64,000 bases of DNA from Melghirimyces profundicolus (GCF_003054245.1 NZ_QBKR01000003.1:1-64000), one strand, 5' to 3'. Positions 23,838-32,813 are shown, counted from the stretch's first letter. Notes: generated by a model not told the origin, from the sequence alone. Program-made: numbers and translations.

Positions 23838-24041
23838 GCGTTGTGATGGATTGTCAGGCTCAGAAGAAGGGAAGCGTTTACCCGAAACATCGACTTGGCT
23901 GTCCTGCCCGGCGGACAATGCATCCATCCCTTAACGACAGCATAGCGAGACCGGGGAGCGCAAGCGACCCAGGCGAACTTGTGCTTTGTGAGAGTGCAAC
24001 CGAAGCGGCTTCGGGTAAATGCCGCCGCTCACTTTTTCGCC
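23838..24041 (+). repeat. Dispersed intergenic element, copy 6 (about 204 bp)
   Basis: GCGTTGTGA at 23838 and the common right end (gcggcttcgggtaaatgccg ... ctcactttttcgc). It contains AAGCGTTTACCCGAAAC and a single, degenerate 54-bp repeat unit (agcatagcgagaccggggag ... caggcgaacttgtgctttgtg). Confidence 0.85.
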
Positions 24042-24051
24042 ATACATCCGG

Positions 24052-24903
24052 TCAGATGCGGCTCAGAATCAGGCCGGCAATTAACAGGATCAAAGCGATG
24101 GTTTGGAGACGGGAGAGACGTTCTTTGAAAAAGAGGATCGACAGAAGGGCGACCACGAGGCTGTTGGCCGCGAATACCGGCGCCACAATACTGGCCGGTC
24201 CATCGATCAGCGCAATCGCGTAGAACTGCATCCCGATAAAGGAAAAGAAACCGGCGGTGATCCCCCATCGGAGCCCGGTGCGGACGGCCTCCGCGGTTTC
24301 CCGTGAGGACCGTTTTCTCCACAGTTCCACGCTCATCCACAGCAGGCTGAAGAGATATCCGTACATCAGGACGATCTCTCCCGCCATCCCCCGTTCATCG
24401 GTTACTTTCAGGCCGCCGTTCCGAAAAGTGAAGGCAATCGTGGCGGCCGTGACCAGTCCGTACCAGATCCGGTCGCGTATGGCCAATGTTTCATCCGGAT
24501 CGATCGGAATCAGAAACACGGCCAAAATCAGAAGCGTCACCCCCGTCCACTCCGTCGGGGAGAGACGTTCCCCGTAAAAAGCGACGGAAAACGCGATGAT
24601 CAGGAGGATGTTCGTATTGACCAAGGGGGAGGTCAAACTGGCAGGCCCCCGTGCCAACGCCATCATGAACAGCCAATTCCCGGCGGCGGAACCCAGGCCG
24701 ACAGCCAGTCCTCCGAGCAGGACGGGAAGGTCGAAGCGGAAGGAGCCGGTCAGAAAAGTCCAGAGGGCGAAACCGAGTGTTCCCGAAAGGTAGATCCCCC
24801 ACAGGGTGTGGATCATCGAACCCTTTTGAACGGAGCTGGTTTTCATCAAAAAGCCGGACATACCGAAGGTGACAAAACTTATAAGGGCCCAGACAAACCA
24901 CAT
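24052..24903 (-). CDS. EamA/DMT-superfamily transporter
   Basis: 283 aa with ten hydrophobic segments in two EamA halves (first half about 1-130, second 150-283), typical of drug/metabolite exporters. The conserved ends of each half are recognisable (FYGERLSPTEWTGV and LFFKERLSRLQTIAL). Located in the cytoplasmic membrane; substrate unknown. The start is M-W-F-V-W at 24903. Its stop codon is 10 bp from element copy 6. Confidence 0.88.
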   Translation of the reverse strand: MWFVWALISFVTFGMSGFLMKTSSVQKGSMIHTLWGIYLSGTLGFALWTFLTGSFRFDLPVLLGGLAVGLGSAAGNWLFMMALARGPASLTSPLVNTNILLIIAFSVAFYGERLSPTEWTGVTLLILAVFLIPIDPDETLAIRDRIWYGLVTAATIAFTFRNGGLKVTDERGMAGEIVLMYGYLFSLLWMSVELWRKRSSRETAEAVRTGLRWGITAGFFSFIGMQFYAIALIDGPASIVAPVFAANSLVVALLSILFFKERLSRLQTIALILLIAGLILSRI

Positions 24904-25099
24904 CGACTTGTTTCCACCCTTTCCGTGAACTCATGAGTTCCACCGTACCACACGGGGATGATTTCGTCCACGGCCCGGGAGATCCCCTCTGTCCACCTTT
25001 ATATTATTTATAGCAGGGAACCGGATCAAACATGCCTCCCGCATAAAAGCCGGACACCTGCTGCATCCTAGGAATAACGATTACCGGGAGGGATGCCCG

Positions 25100-25285
25100 A
25101 TGGAAAGAAAAGACCGGAAACGGGGACGCACCCATATGGATCCCCTGGAGCAGGCGACGGAAGCATTGCCCGAAGTTTCCGCAAATACCGATGAAGGGAC
25201 GGAAAATCGGGACCGGCTGGACCATGAAGAAGGGGTGAAAGATCCGAACCGCCTCTCATACAGCGAACAATTCAAGCGACTCTGA
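25100..25285 (+). CDS. Small hydrophilic hypothetical protein (61 aa)
   Basis: A highly charged 61-aa protein (MERKDRKRGRTH, then EQATEALPEVSANTDEGTEN). It is rich in Glu, Asp, Arg and Asn and likely unstructured. GGGAGGG precedes the ATG, and a clear terminator (25311) follows, which supports a real gene. Such proteins are often spore-associated; no family is recognised. Confidence 0.6.
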   Translation: MERKDRKRGRTHMDPLEQATEALPEVSANTDEGTENRDRLDHEEGVKDPNRLSYSEQFKRL

Positions 25286-25310
25286 ACCTTCCGCTCCGAC
25301 CACAAGTGAT

Positions 25311-25337
25311 CCGCCGGAAATTCGCCGGCGGTTTTTT
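25311..25337 (+). terminator. Terminator of the 61-aa gene
   Basis: CCGCCGG-aaattcg-CCGGCGG followed by TTTTTT. Confidence 0.85.
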
Positions 25338-25402
25338 GATACAATGGACGAAAAAGAGCTCATTACAGCCCGAGAGGGGTTGTATGCGGTGGAGGGAAAA
25401 CC

Positions 25403-26095
25403 ATGGAACATCTGGATGAGCTGAAGGAGGCGGCCCGGGAGCGGGTGGCCCATCTTTTGCCCAACCATATTTTTGATGAATTCGACCAGTTGAACTCCCG
25501 CATGCTGATCGCGGTCACCCTGTTGCAGCGGGGAGAGAAGGACCTCGCCTACCCGCTGTTTGAATCGATCGCGGCCGAAGGACCCGACGAAAATGAAAAC
25601 CGACATTTCGCTTTTGTCAGGAGTCTGGTGGAAATGGCTGAAATGGACGCGGAGAGGGAAGCGTTTCAATCCGCCGAAGAGAAGATGAAGCGGGCCTTGG
25701 AGCATTATCCGGAATCAATGGGGTATATGATGAGTCGGGTCCATTTGGAGGTCTACCTTGCCTATTACCGTTTTCGACTGGGCAAAAAAGAGGAGGCCCA
25801 TCGGGAACTGGAAGAGATCATTCGCCGGGAAGAGGGGCGTTTCCGGGAACTGGGGGAGGAGGACGGACGAAACCTGGTGGGTCCCGGCCTCTGCTACGCT
25901 CTTCACCAGCTGGCCCTCTTTCATGGGGAAGAAGGAGACTGGAAGCGGGCTGCAGAGACGTTCCACCGCCTGAAGGACTTTGCTTCCACGGTGGATCACC
26001 AGGGATGGACCGAAGCCGAAGGCTGGATGGAAAAGGGAGACTGGGAAAAAGCCTTTCACCGGATGGAGGAATCGGTGACCTATGAGGCGGGCTGA
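25403..26095 (+). CDS. Hypothetical TPR-like helical protein
   Basis: 230 aa, all-helical and strongly charged, with repeat-like pairs of helices (AEEKMKRALEHYPES, EEAHRELEEIIRREEGRF, DWKRAAETFHRLKDFA) resembling degenerate tetratricopeptide repeats. No enzyme motifs, no export signal. GGAGGG six bases before the ATG. It sits upstream of the quinone oxidoreductase gene with an 81-bp gap. Function unknown. Confidence 0.75.
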   Translation: MEHLDELKEAARERVAHLLPNHIFDEFDQLNSRMLIAVTLLQRGEKDLAYPLFESIAAEGPDENENRHFAFVRSLVEMAEMDAEREAFQSAEEKMKRALEHYPESMGYMMSRVHLEVYLAYYRFRLGKKEEAHRELEEIIRREEGRFRELGEEDGRNLVGPGLCYALHQLALFHGEEGDWKRAAETFHRLKDFASTVDHQGWTEAEGWMEKGDWEKAFHRMEESVTYEAG

Positions 26096-26176
26096 GTTTG
26101 ATTTTTCGGGGCACGGGGGAAATCTTTCTCTGTCCTTAAAAAGCCGAAACGATGAATACGGAAAGGAGGTTGTTTC

Positions 26177-27160
26177 GTGCAGGCCGTGATCGTGACTGAG
26201 CCGGGCGGACCCGAAAACTTGAAAGTGGGTGAATATCCCACGCCCCGGCCCACCGACCATGAATTGCTGGTCCGGGTGAAGGCCACCGCGCTCAACCGGG
26301 CCGATATTTTGCAACGAAAGGGACATTATCCGCCCCCGAAGGGAGCCAGCCCCATCTTGGGATTGGAAATGGCCGGTGTGGTGGAGAAAGTGGGAGAAAA
26401 CTGCCGAGGGTGGAAACCCGGGGACCGGGTCTTCGGGCTTCTGCCGGGCGGAGGGTATGCGGAATATGCGGTGATCCCCGGGGACATGGCGCTGCCGATC
26501 CCGGAGGGATACGGGTTCGAGGAAGCGGCGGCGATCGCCGAAGTCTTCCTCACGGCTTATCAAGCTCTGTTTTGGCTGGGCTCCCTGAAACAGGGCGAGA
26601 AGGTTTTGATCCATGCCGGGGCCAGCGGGGTGGGGACGGCGGCGATTCAACTGGCCAAAGCCGCCGGAGCCACGGTCTACACCACCGCCGGCTCTTCTGA
26701 CAAGCTGGAAGCCTGCCGCTCATTGGGAGCCGATCTGGCTGTCAATTACAAAGAAGGTCCCTTCGAACCCCATGTGCGATCCGCTGCCGGAGAAAACGGA
26801 GTACAATTGGTTCTGGACTTCGTGGGGGCGCCCTATTGGGAACAAAACCTGAATTGCCTGGGGATCGACGGGAAACTGGTGCTGATCAGCACCCTTGGGG
26901 GCGCCCAGCTGGAAAATGCCAGCCTGGTCCCCTTCCTGGCCAAGCGTCTTCAGGTGATCGGAACGACCCTTCGGTCCCGGAGCCTTCATTACAAGATCGA
27001 ACTGACCCGTGACTTTGCGGACCATGTCCTTCCTCTGTTCGGCGAAGGCAAGATCAAGCCAGTCATCGATCGAACATTCTCCTGGAAAGAAGTCCGTGAA
27101 GCCCACCGGTACATGGAAGAAAACCGGAACATCGGCAAAGTGATCCTGAGAGTGGATTAA
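26177..27160 (+). CDS. NAD(P)H:quinone oxidoreductase, PIG3/zeta-crystallin type (MDR superfamily)
   Basis: 327 aa. GroES-like N-terminal part (VKATALNRADILQRKGHYPP) and a Rossmann domain with the nucleotide motif AGASGVGTAAIQLAK (about 150-164). Zinc ligands of alcohol dehydrogenases are absent, as expected for quinone reductases, which pass hydride from NADPH to quinones. GTG at 26177 follows AAAGGAGG. Confidence 0.92.
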   Translation: MQAVIVTEPGGPENLKVGEYPTPRPTDHELLVRVKATALNRADILQRKGHYPPPKGASPILGLEMAGVVEKVGENCRGWKPGDRVFGLLPGGGYAEYAVIPGDMALPIPEGYGFEEAAAIAEVFLTAYQALFWLGSLKQGEKVLIHAGASGVGTAAIQLAKAAGATVYTTAGSSDKLEACRSLGADLAVNYKEGPFEPHVRSAAGENGVQLVLDFVGAPYWEQNLNCLGIDGKLVLISTLGGAQLENASLVPFLAKRLQVIGTTLRSRSLHYKIELTRDFADHVLPLFGEGKIKPVIDRTFSWKEVREAHRYMEENRNIGKVILRVD

Positions 27161-27459
27161 AAACGGACCGACGGTGGTGAGCGGTTCCTCCTTCAGAAAC
27201 GGTCCCAAAAGTCCGGCGGAGGAAACGGCATCCTTTTCGCTTCCACGAATGCCCTCAGGTTTGCAGGAATATGGACCGTCAGTGGATCCGTGCCGTCCTT
27301 CCGCATCGGGGGCTTTGTACATGGATATCCTCCTCGAATCCATCTCGTTTTTTCTCACCTGAAAAATACGCCCGGCCCCTTTGCTTCACGCAAGGTTGCA
27401 TGTTTGCCGCGAACCTGGCAAAAGATACAGAGGATACCATGTATGAGGAGGTCTCCGCC

Positions 27460-27849
27460 ATGGAGGGTTCGATGCTACAACAAGTGTTGCAGGATTACAA
27501 AGAGGGAGTGGGCACGTTTGAAAAAAATCTCCCCAAAGTGGCCCGGCAGTACCGAAAGTTCACGGAAGCCTGCTTTGAAGAAGGGGTACTGTCCGTTAAA
27601 CAAAAGCATCTGATCGCCCTGGCTCTCGGGGTGATGACCAATGATGAGTACTGTATTATTTACCATACCAAAGGAGCCCTTGACCAAGGGGCCGACCAGC
27701 AGGAAGTATTGGAAGCGGCCGCCGTGTCCGGTGCTTTCGGAGGAGGGCTGGCCATGTCCCAGGCGGTCACCCTGGTGCAGGAAGCCCTTCAGGAATTCCG
27801 CGGGGATCAGACGGCCGCGGCGGACCCGGGCCGGACGTTGGAGCACTGA
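27460..27849 (+). CDS. Carboxymuconolactone decarboxylase/AhpD-like family protein
   Basis: 129 aa, helical. The family motif is seen as LALGVMTNDEYCIIYHTKGAL with Cys and His three residues apart (CIIYH); the classic AhpD CxxC is not present, so it is a single-Cys member. Likely a small cytoplasmic hydroperoxide-related or decarboxylase-type protein. ATG at 27460, eight bases after AGGAGG. The 299-bp gap upstream shows no clear promoter; a long minus-strand frame with a good ribosome site is discussed under rejected items. Confidence 0.88.
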   Translation: MEGSMLQQVLQDYKEGVGTFEKNLPKVARQYRKFTEACFEEGVLSVKQKHLIALALGVMTNDEYCIIYHTKGALDQGADQQEVLEAAAVSGAFGGGLAMSQAVTLVQEALQEFRGDQTAAADPGRTLEH

Positions 27850-27883
27850 AAGGTTTCAAACCGAGAGACAAAATCGTGATACC

Positions 27884-27918
27884 ATGTTGTTGGAGGGATT
27901 CCAACAACATTCTTTTTT
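27884..27918 (+). terminator. Terminator between the AhpD-like and nitroreductase genes
   Basis: A perfect 11-bp stem ATGTTGTTGGA / TCCAACAACAT with a 5-nt loop, then TCTTTTTT. An operator role for the nitroreductase gene is an alternative, as the palindrome lies 22 bp before its start. Confidence 0.7.
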
Positions 27919-27932
27919 CAGAGGAGGCCGTT

Positions 27933-28583
27933 ATGGAAACCAAAGATGCCCTGCGCCAACGGCGTTCTGTCAAGGTATTCGATCCGAACCGACAAGTGAC
28001 CGACGAACAGTTGGCGGAACTGTTCGAACTGACCACCCTGGCTCCTTCGGCCTGGAATTTTCAACATTACCAATTTATCGTTGTCCGGGATCCGGAATAT
28101 AAAAAGCGGCTGAGAGAAGCCGCCATGGGACAGGAAAAAGTGGAGCAGGCTTCCGTCACGATCGTGGTGTGCGGGGACCTGCACGCCTACAAGCGGGCCC
28201 GTCGGGTGGCGGAGGAATTTGCCGATAAAGGTTTTTACGGACCGAACGGGAAAGAAAAGGTGGAAGCCCAGGCCCGGCTGATGTATGACACTTACGCCAA
28301 AAATCCGCAAAAAGCCCGGGAAGAAGCTCTTCGAAGCGCCTCCCTGGCGGCGATGAGTCTGATGGTGGCCGCTCAGGACATGGGGTTGGCGACCTGTCCC
28401 ATGATCGGCTTTGATCCGGAGAAAGTCCGGAAGGTGGTGAAGATGCCCGGACACCTGTTCCCCGCCATGCTGATCTCCCTCGGATACGAAGGCGATTTTG
28501 ACCTGCCCCGGTGCGCACGCTTGCCTCTCAACGAAGTGGTGCAGATCGACCGCTATGGGAAAGCATTTAACCCCGAAAGCTGA
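27933..28583 (+). CDS. Nitroreductase-family FMN oxidoreductase
   Basis: 216 aa. FMN-phosphate contact RQRRSVKVFDP near the N-terminus, LAPSAWNFQHYQFIVV (about residues 33-48) and the C-terminal MAAQDMGLATCPMIGFDPEKV region are characteristic. NAD(P)H-dependent reduction of nitro compounds or quinones is expected; its neighbourhood (quinone reductase, AhpD-like) suggests an electrophile or redox defence set. ATG at 27933 behind GAGGAGG. Confidence 0.92.
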   Translation: METKDALRQRRSVKVFDPNRQVTDEQLAELFELTTLAPSAWNFQHYQFIVVRDPEYKKRLREAAMGQEKVEQASVTIVVCGDLHAYKRARRVAEEFADKGFYGPNGKEKVEAQARLMYDTYAKNPQKAREEALRSASLAAMSLMVAAQDMGLATCPMIGFDPEKVRKVVKMPGHLFPAMLISLGYEGDFDLPRCARLPLNEVVQIDRYGKAFNPES

Positions 28584-28716
28584 GGGAAACGAGACTCACT
28601 TCTCCCTTGGTGTCGAAAGAACGCTTTATGACATGAGGTTCCGTCTCAACCGGTTTGGAAATAAAAGGGGATCGTGATACGATCATAAACGTAAATCACG
28701 AAGGGAGAGGTTTTTT

Positions 28717-28881
28717 ATCCTGAACCAAAAAATTTCCGCCACCATTGAACGGGCCATGTACACTTCTCACAATATCACGTTCGCAGAGTACGCCAACGAT
28801 CTGAACAAACGGATCGAAGTGGAAGGAAAGCGTGAGGAGGAATACCGGAAAGCCAAACAATTGGTTGCGGAAGCAGCATGA
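28717..28881 (+). CDS. Small hypothetical protein (53-54 aa) with a non-canonical start codon
   Basis: The frame reads LNQKISATIERAMYTSHN, then FAEYANDLNKRIEVEGKR and ends KQLVAEAA; it is charged and helical. There is no ATG, GTG or TTG in frame between the upstream stop (28675) and the coding body except an internal ATG (28762). AAGGGAGAGG (28701-28710) sits at proper distance from ATC (28717) or CTG (28720). A terminator follows at 28905. It is probably a true gene initiated at a rare codon; function not recognised. Confidence 0.6.
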   Translation: MLNQKISATIERAMYTSHNITFAEYANDLNKRIEVEGKREEEYRKAKQLVAEAA

Positions 28882-28904
28882 CTCAACGTGTGACGAGGAA
28901 AAGG

Positions 28905-28929
28905 ACCGGCGGCGCAGGCCGCCGGTTTT
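28905..28929 (+). terminator. Terminator of the small gene
   Basis: ACCGGCGGC-gcag-GCCGCCGGT followed by TTTT. Confidence 0.8.
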
Positions 28930-28998
28930 GTCTTGTCGGCACCTCCCGGAAAAATGATACAATGGGAAGGAAGCAAATGATGAAAAAAGGGTGAGTAT

Positions 28999-30791
28999 AT
29001 GTCCGAAACGTACAGCAATACCTGGGATCTGGATGTCTTTTTCCCGGGGGGAAGCCAATCCCCCGAGTTTCGGCGGTTCATGGAACGGTTGGAGGAAGAT
29101 GTCCGTTCCTTTGACGAGAGAATCAGGCGGATGGAAAAAGAAAGGTCGGAAGATTTGGATACCTGGCGCAACATTCTCGGTGTCATCCAAGATCTGACGG
29201 CCCGGTTGAGCGAGGCGGGAGCCTTTGTCGTCTGCCTTGCTTCAGAAAACGTGAAAGACGAACAGGCCAAGATCCTTCGGGGTCGTCTTTCCCAGACCGG
29301 CGCCGCTTTCAACTCCGCCATGACCCGGCTGGACCGGCTGATGCTGGAGATGTCCGATTCGGCTTGGGAGGGACTCTTGCGGGATCCCGCCATCCGCCCC
29401 CTCTCCTTTCCCCTCGAAGAACGCCGCCGGCGGGCCGCGGATAAGTTACCCCCGGAGATGGAGAGTCTGGCGGGGGACCTGTCGGTTGACGGTTACCATG
29501 CTTGGGGGGACCTGTACAATACCGTGGTCGGCCGGTTGACAATCTCTGTGGAAGAAGACGGAAAGACCCGGGAACTGTCCGTGGGTCAGGCCGCCAACAA
29601 GCTGTCCAGCGGCGACCGGGAGGTCCGTCGAACGGTGTTCCACCGGCTGAACGAAGCATGGGCCGGAGAAGAAGAGGTACTGGCTTCCACCTTGAACCAC
29701 CTCTCCGGCTTCAGGCTGAACCTCTACCGCCGCCGGGGCTGGGATTCCGTCCTGAAAGAACCTCTGGACATCAACCGGATGTCGGAGGCAACGCTCTCGA
29801 TGATGTGGGACGTCATCAGCCGAAACAAAGAGGAAATCCTTCGTTTCTTCGAACGAAAAGCGTCGCTTTTGGGGTTACATAAATTGAGCTGGTATGATGT
29901 ATACGCGCCCCTTTCCAAGGAAGAGTCCCACATCCCCTACGACGGAGCGGCGAATTTTATCATGGACCATTTCCGGGAATTCGATCCCGACATGGCCGAC
30001 TTTGCCAAACGGGCCTTCCGGGATCGCTGGATCGAAGCGGAGGACCGCCCGAACAAACGTCCCGGAGGTTTCTGCACCAATTTCGCGGTCAGCAACCAGT
30101 CCCGGATCTTCATGACGTACTCCGGTTCCACTGACAACGTGGCCACCCTGGCACACGAACTTGGGCATGCCTATCACCAGCACGTGATGAACGATCTGCC
30201 CCAGATGGTGCAGCGCTACTCCATGAGTGTCGCCGAAACCGCCTCCACCTTTGCCGAATCGATCGTGGCGGACGCTTCGATCCGGCATGCTCCCACGAAG
30301 GAAAAAAAGGTGGCCCTTCTGGAAGAGAAAATTCAGCGGGCGGTCGCCTTCTTTATGGATATCCACGCCAGATTCCTGTTTGAAACCCGGTTTTACGAGG
30401 AACGGAAAAAAGGGATGGTGAGCGCCGACCGCCTGCGGGAACTGATTTTGGAAGCGGAAAAGGAATCCTTCTGCGGGGCGCTGGAGGAATACCACCCTTA
30501 TTTCTGGGCATCGAAACTCCATTTTTACATCACGGGGGTTCCGTTCTACAACTTTCCCTACACGTTCGGTTACCTCTTCAGCACCGGACTGTACAGCCGG
30601 GCACTCAAGGAAGGCCCCTCCTTCGCGGAAAAGTATGTCGCCTGCTCCGGGATACCGGCCGCATGACCGTGGAGGATCTGGCACACAAACATTTGGGTGT
30701 CGACCTCACCCGACCGGAATTCTGGCAGGAAGCCGTCGACCTGGTGAAAGGGGATATCCACCGTTTCTTGGAGCTGACGGATCATCGATGA
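28999..30791 (+). pseudogene. pepF: Oligoendopeptidase F-type M3 metallopeptidase, frameshifted near the C-terminus
   Basis: The N-terminal 550 residues are intact M3-family peptidase, including the zinc site HELGHAYHQH (about residue 385) and the downstream Glu region (SVAETASTFAESI). At about 30637 the frame shifts: reading on in-frame gives YVACSGIPAA and stop at 30666, whereas the +1 frame continues with LLRDTGRMTVEDLAHKHLG and GDIHRFLELTDHR to 30791, the normal PepF ending of about 597 aa. One missing base (a C in the run before GCCTGC) explains it. The catalytic site is retained, so this may be a recent mutation or an assembly error. Confidence 0.85.
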
Positions 30792-30811
30792 AAAGCGTTT
30801 GCGCGGAAAGG

Positions 30812-30833
30812 ACCGCCCCAGAGGGCGGTTTTT
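30812..30833 (+). terminator. Terminator of the PepF gene
   Basis: ACCGCCC-caga-GGGCGGT followed by TTTT. Confidence 0.8.
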
Positions 30834-30977
30834 CGTTTTCAGCGGTATTTTACATGGACCGCAGGGATGGTGGTAAAAGGGATTTGGCGGATATCGCAGA
30901 ATCGGGCCGGAAGGGTTTGCCGAATCCCTTGTGGAAATCAAAATACGGGAGTTTCCTGAAGGGAGGTGATGGGAGAC

Positions 30978-31568
30978 ATGCACATCCGCATTCCGGGCTC
31001 CCGGGTGGTGTTGAGGGACCTGGAACCCGGGGATCCGGAATCGATCTGGTATTGGAAGTTTGAGTCGGAGGACCGGGAACACCACCGCTGGAACGGCCCC
31101 TATTATTCCATGGAGGCCCCTCCCCGGGAAGATTTCGACCGCCGCTGGGGGGAGGAACTGAATCGGGTGGGGACTTTGAGGCCGCGCCGGCATCTGGTCA
31201 TCGAAATTGACGGGGAACTGAAGGGGACAGTCAACCGGTATTGGGTGGATCCAGTGACCCGTTGGTTTGAAATCGGACTGGTCATCTTTGATTCCCGCTG
31301 TTGGTCGAGAGGCTGTGGAACCGAGGCGTTCCAGATGTGGATCGACTACCTGTTCCTGTCGATGGACACGGTCCGTCTGGGCATTTCCACCTGGTCCGGC
31401 AACGAGAGAATGATCCGTCTGGCGGACCGTTGCGGCATGGTGGAGGAGGGGCGGATCCGGAAAGCCCGGATCGTGGAAGGCCGCTATTACGACTCGGTCA
31501 AGATGGGATTGCTTCGGGAGGAGTGGGAAAGCGGAAAACGGGCCGACCTTCCGCTTTTCTACCCATGA
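30978..31568 (+). CDS. GNAT-family N-acetyltransferase (RimJ/RimL-like)
   Basis: 196 aa. GNAT fold with the acetyl-CoA-binding segment at CWSRGCGTEAFQMWIDYLF and the following TWSGNERMIRLADRCGM, as in RimJ/RimL-type ribosomal-protein or small-molecule acetyltransferases. Start ATG 30978 inside GGGAGGTGATGGGAGACATG; ATG 30969 is also possible. Convergent with the phosphatase gene that follows. Confidence 0.9.
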   Translation: MHIRIPGSRVVLRDLEPGDPESIWYWKFESEDREHHRWNGPYYSMEAPPREDFDRRWGEELNRVGTLRPRRHLVIEIDGELKGTVNRYWVDPVTRWFEIGLVIFDSRCWSRGCGTEAFQMWIDYLFLSMDTVRLGISTWSGNERMIRLADRCGMVEEGRIRKARIVEGRYYDSVKMGLLREEWESGKRADLPLFYP

Positions 31569-31589
31569 TCGGTCATGCGGCGGTGAGGA

Positions 31590-32120
31590 TCAATGGAATT
31601 CCCATTCCACGATTCCCGCCGGGTCCACCGGATCCTCCGACCCGGTGATCGCCTGGATCACCGTTTCATGACAGACGACGATCCCGCAGGCATGGTGCCT
31701 ATAACGGGAGAGGACGGCTCGAGCCCGTTTCCGCACACTGGAAATCGTCTCCCAGGGACGCTCTTTCCCTTCGGGGTACCTTCCCTTATGACGGCGAAAA
31801 TCTTCCCGCAGCTTTTTCAATTTTTCATAGGAGTCGTAGGAGAGGGTCCGGTCCGGGAGCCATTCATGAAGGTCATATTCCACGTGGAGGGGCAGGTCCC
31901 GGATCCGGCTGATGATGGCCGCGGTATGCATGGCCCGTGTATAGGGAGAGGAGAGAATCCATTCGCCTTCGGCCAGTCGGGGATCCCGGGCGGACTTTTC
32001 CGCCTGAAGGAGGCCCCGGGCGGACAAGGGGACGAGATCCCGTTGCACTCCCACCATATATCGCTTTTCGGTCATTTCCCAGTCGGGCTCACCATGTCTC
32101 ACCAGGTAAAAACGCGCCAA
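31590..32120 (-). CDS. Histidine phosphatase (phosphoglycerate mutase-like) family protein
   Basis: 176 aa. The catalytic histidine motif LVRHGEPDW is at the very N-terminus, SSPYTRAMHTAA follows (about residue 57), and the second His is in VVCHETVIQAITG. Acts as a small phosphomonoesterase of unknown substrate. TTG at 32120, seven bases after GAGGAGG, is preferred; a longer frame from 32174 would put 18 extra residues before the catalytic core. Confidence 0.88.
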   Translation of the reverse strand: MARFYLVRHGEPDWEMTEKRYMVGVQRDLVPLSARGLLQAEKSARDPRLAEGEWILSSPYTRAMHTAAIISRIRDLPLHVEYDLHEWLPDRTLSYDSYEKLKKLREDFRRHKGRYPEGKERPWETISSVRKRARAVLSRYRHHACGIVVCHETVIQAITGSEDPVDPAGIVEWEFH

Positions 32121-32235
32121 CGGGCTTCCTCCTCGGAATGTGATGGTTTCGTCATTCATTTTATGTAAAGTCATTGGATCGTCGCCATTCGGTTCGCTTC
32201 ACCCCCGTACTTCAACCCATTCGGGAGGTTACATG

Positions 32236-32577
32236 ATGGAATTTAAAAATTATGAGGAATTCTGGCCCTTTTATGTTTCCCAGCACAGCAAAGCGGCAAC
32301 CCGTCGCTGGCATTTCGTCGGAACGTCGATGGTGTGGGTCTGTCTCCTGCTGGCGGTGACGATCCGCTGGTGGTTCATCCTTCTCGCACCGGTGATCGCC
32401 TACGGTCTGGCCTGGTACAGCCACTTTTTCGTGGAAGGAAACAAGCCCGCCACCTTCGGCCATCCCTTTTGGTCCTTACGGGCTGACTTCCGCATGTTTT
32501 GGCTGATGTTGACCGGGCGGATGAAAGAAGAAATCCGCCGTCTGGAAGAGCAGAACCCTGATCGAATGAAGGCATAA
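32236..32577 (+). CDS. DUF962/Mpo1-like membrane protein
   Basis: 113 aa with two to three membrane segments and the conserved His-rich pattern of this family: SQHSKAATRRWHFVGTS near the N-terminus and WYSHFFVEGNKPATFGHPFW in the centre. The yeast relative Mpo1 is an Fe(II)-dependent dioxygenase of 2-hydroxy fatty acids; the same activity here is only a possibility. ATG at 32236, seven bases after GGGAGG. Confidence 0.85.
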   Translation: MEFKNYEEFWPFYVSQHSKAATRRWHFVGTSMVWVCLLLAVTIRWWFILLAPVIAYGLAWYSHFFVEGNKPATFGHPFWSLRADFRMFWLMLTGRMKEEIRRLEEQNPDRMKA

Positions 32578-32657
32578 ACAATTTTTCCCTGACTATCCTA
32601 CGGGTTCCCTTTGCAAAAATCAAAATCGGCACAATGTTGAACCGGTAAGACCTACAA

Positions 32658-32772
32658 GCGTTGTGATTTCATGTTCGTTTCGAGAAAAGGGGAAGCGTTT
32701 ACCCAAAATAGTAACTGGTGCTCTGTAGCCGGAGCGGTTTTGGGTAGATGCTGAGACTCACTTTTTCACAAC
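32658..32772 (+). repeat. Dispersed intergenic element, copy 7 (115 bp, shortest complete copy)
   Basis: GCGTTGTGA at 32658 and TCACAAC at 32766-32772. It has AAGCGTTTACCCAAA and TTTTGGGTAGATGCTG but lacks the tandem repeat and the 86-bp block, so it looks like a minimal or deleted form. Confidence 0.85.
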
Positions 32773-32813
32773 TACAGCCTGTCCCGCTATAAACGGGACA
32801 GGCTGTGTTGTGA
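32766..32813. terminator. 48-bp near-perfect palindrome abutting element copy 7
   Basis: ACAGCCTGTCCCG (32774-32786) and CGGGACAGGCTGT (32794-32806) flank a 7-nt loop, and the outer arms TCACAAC / GTTGTGA extend the pairing. There is no T-run. The following stretch 32814-33166 has no gene, promoter or repeat I can support. Confidence 0.6.

Noticed and set aside
26720-27346. Minus-strand frame with a perfect GAGGAGG site upstream of the AhpD-like gene
   Set aside because: The ribosome site is attractive, but about 440 bp of the frame lies antisense to the quinone oxidoreductase and no family is seen. A shorter conserved peptide cannot be excluded.
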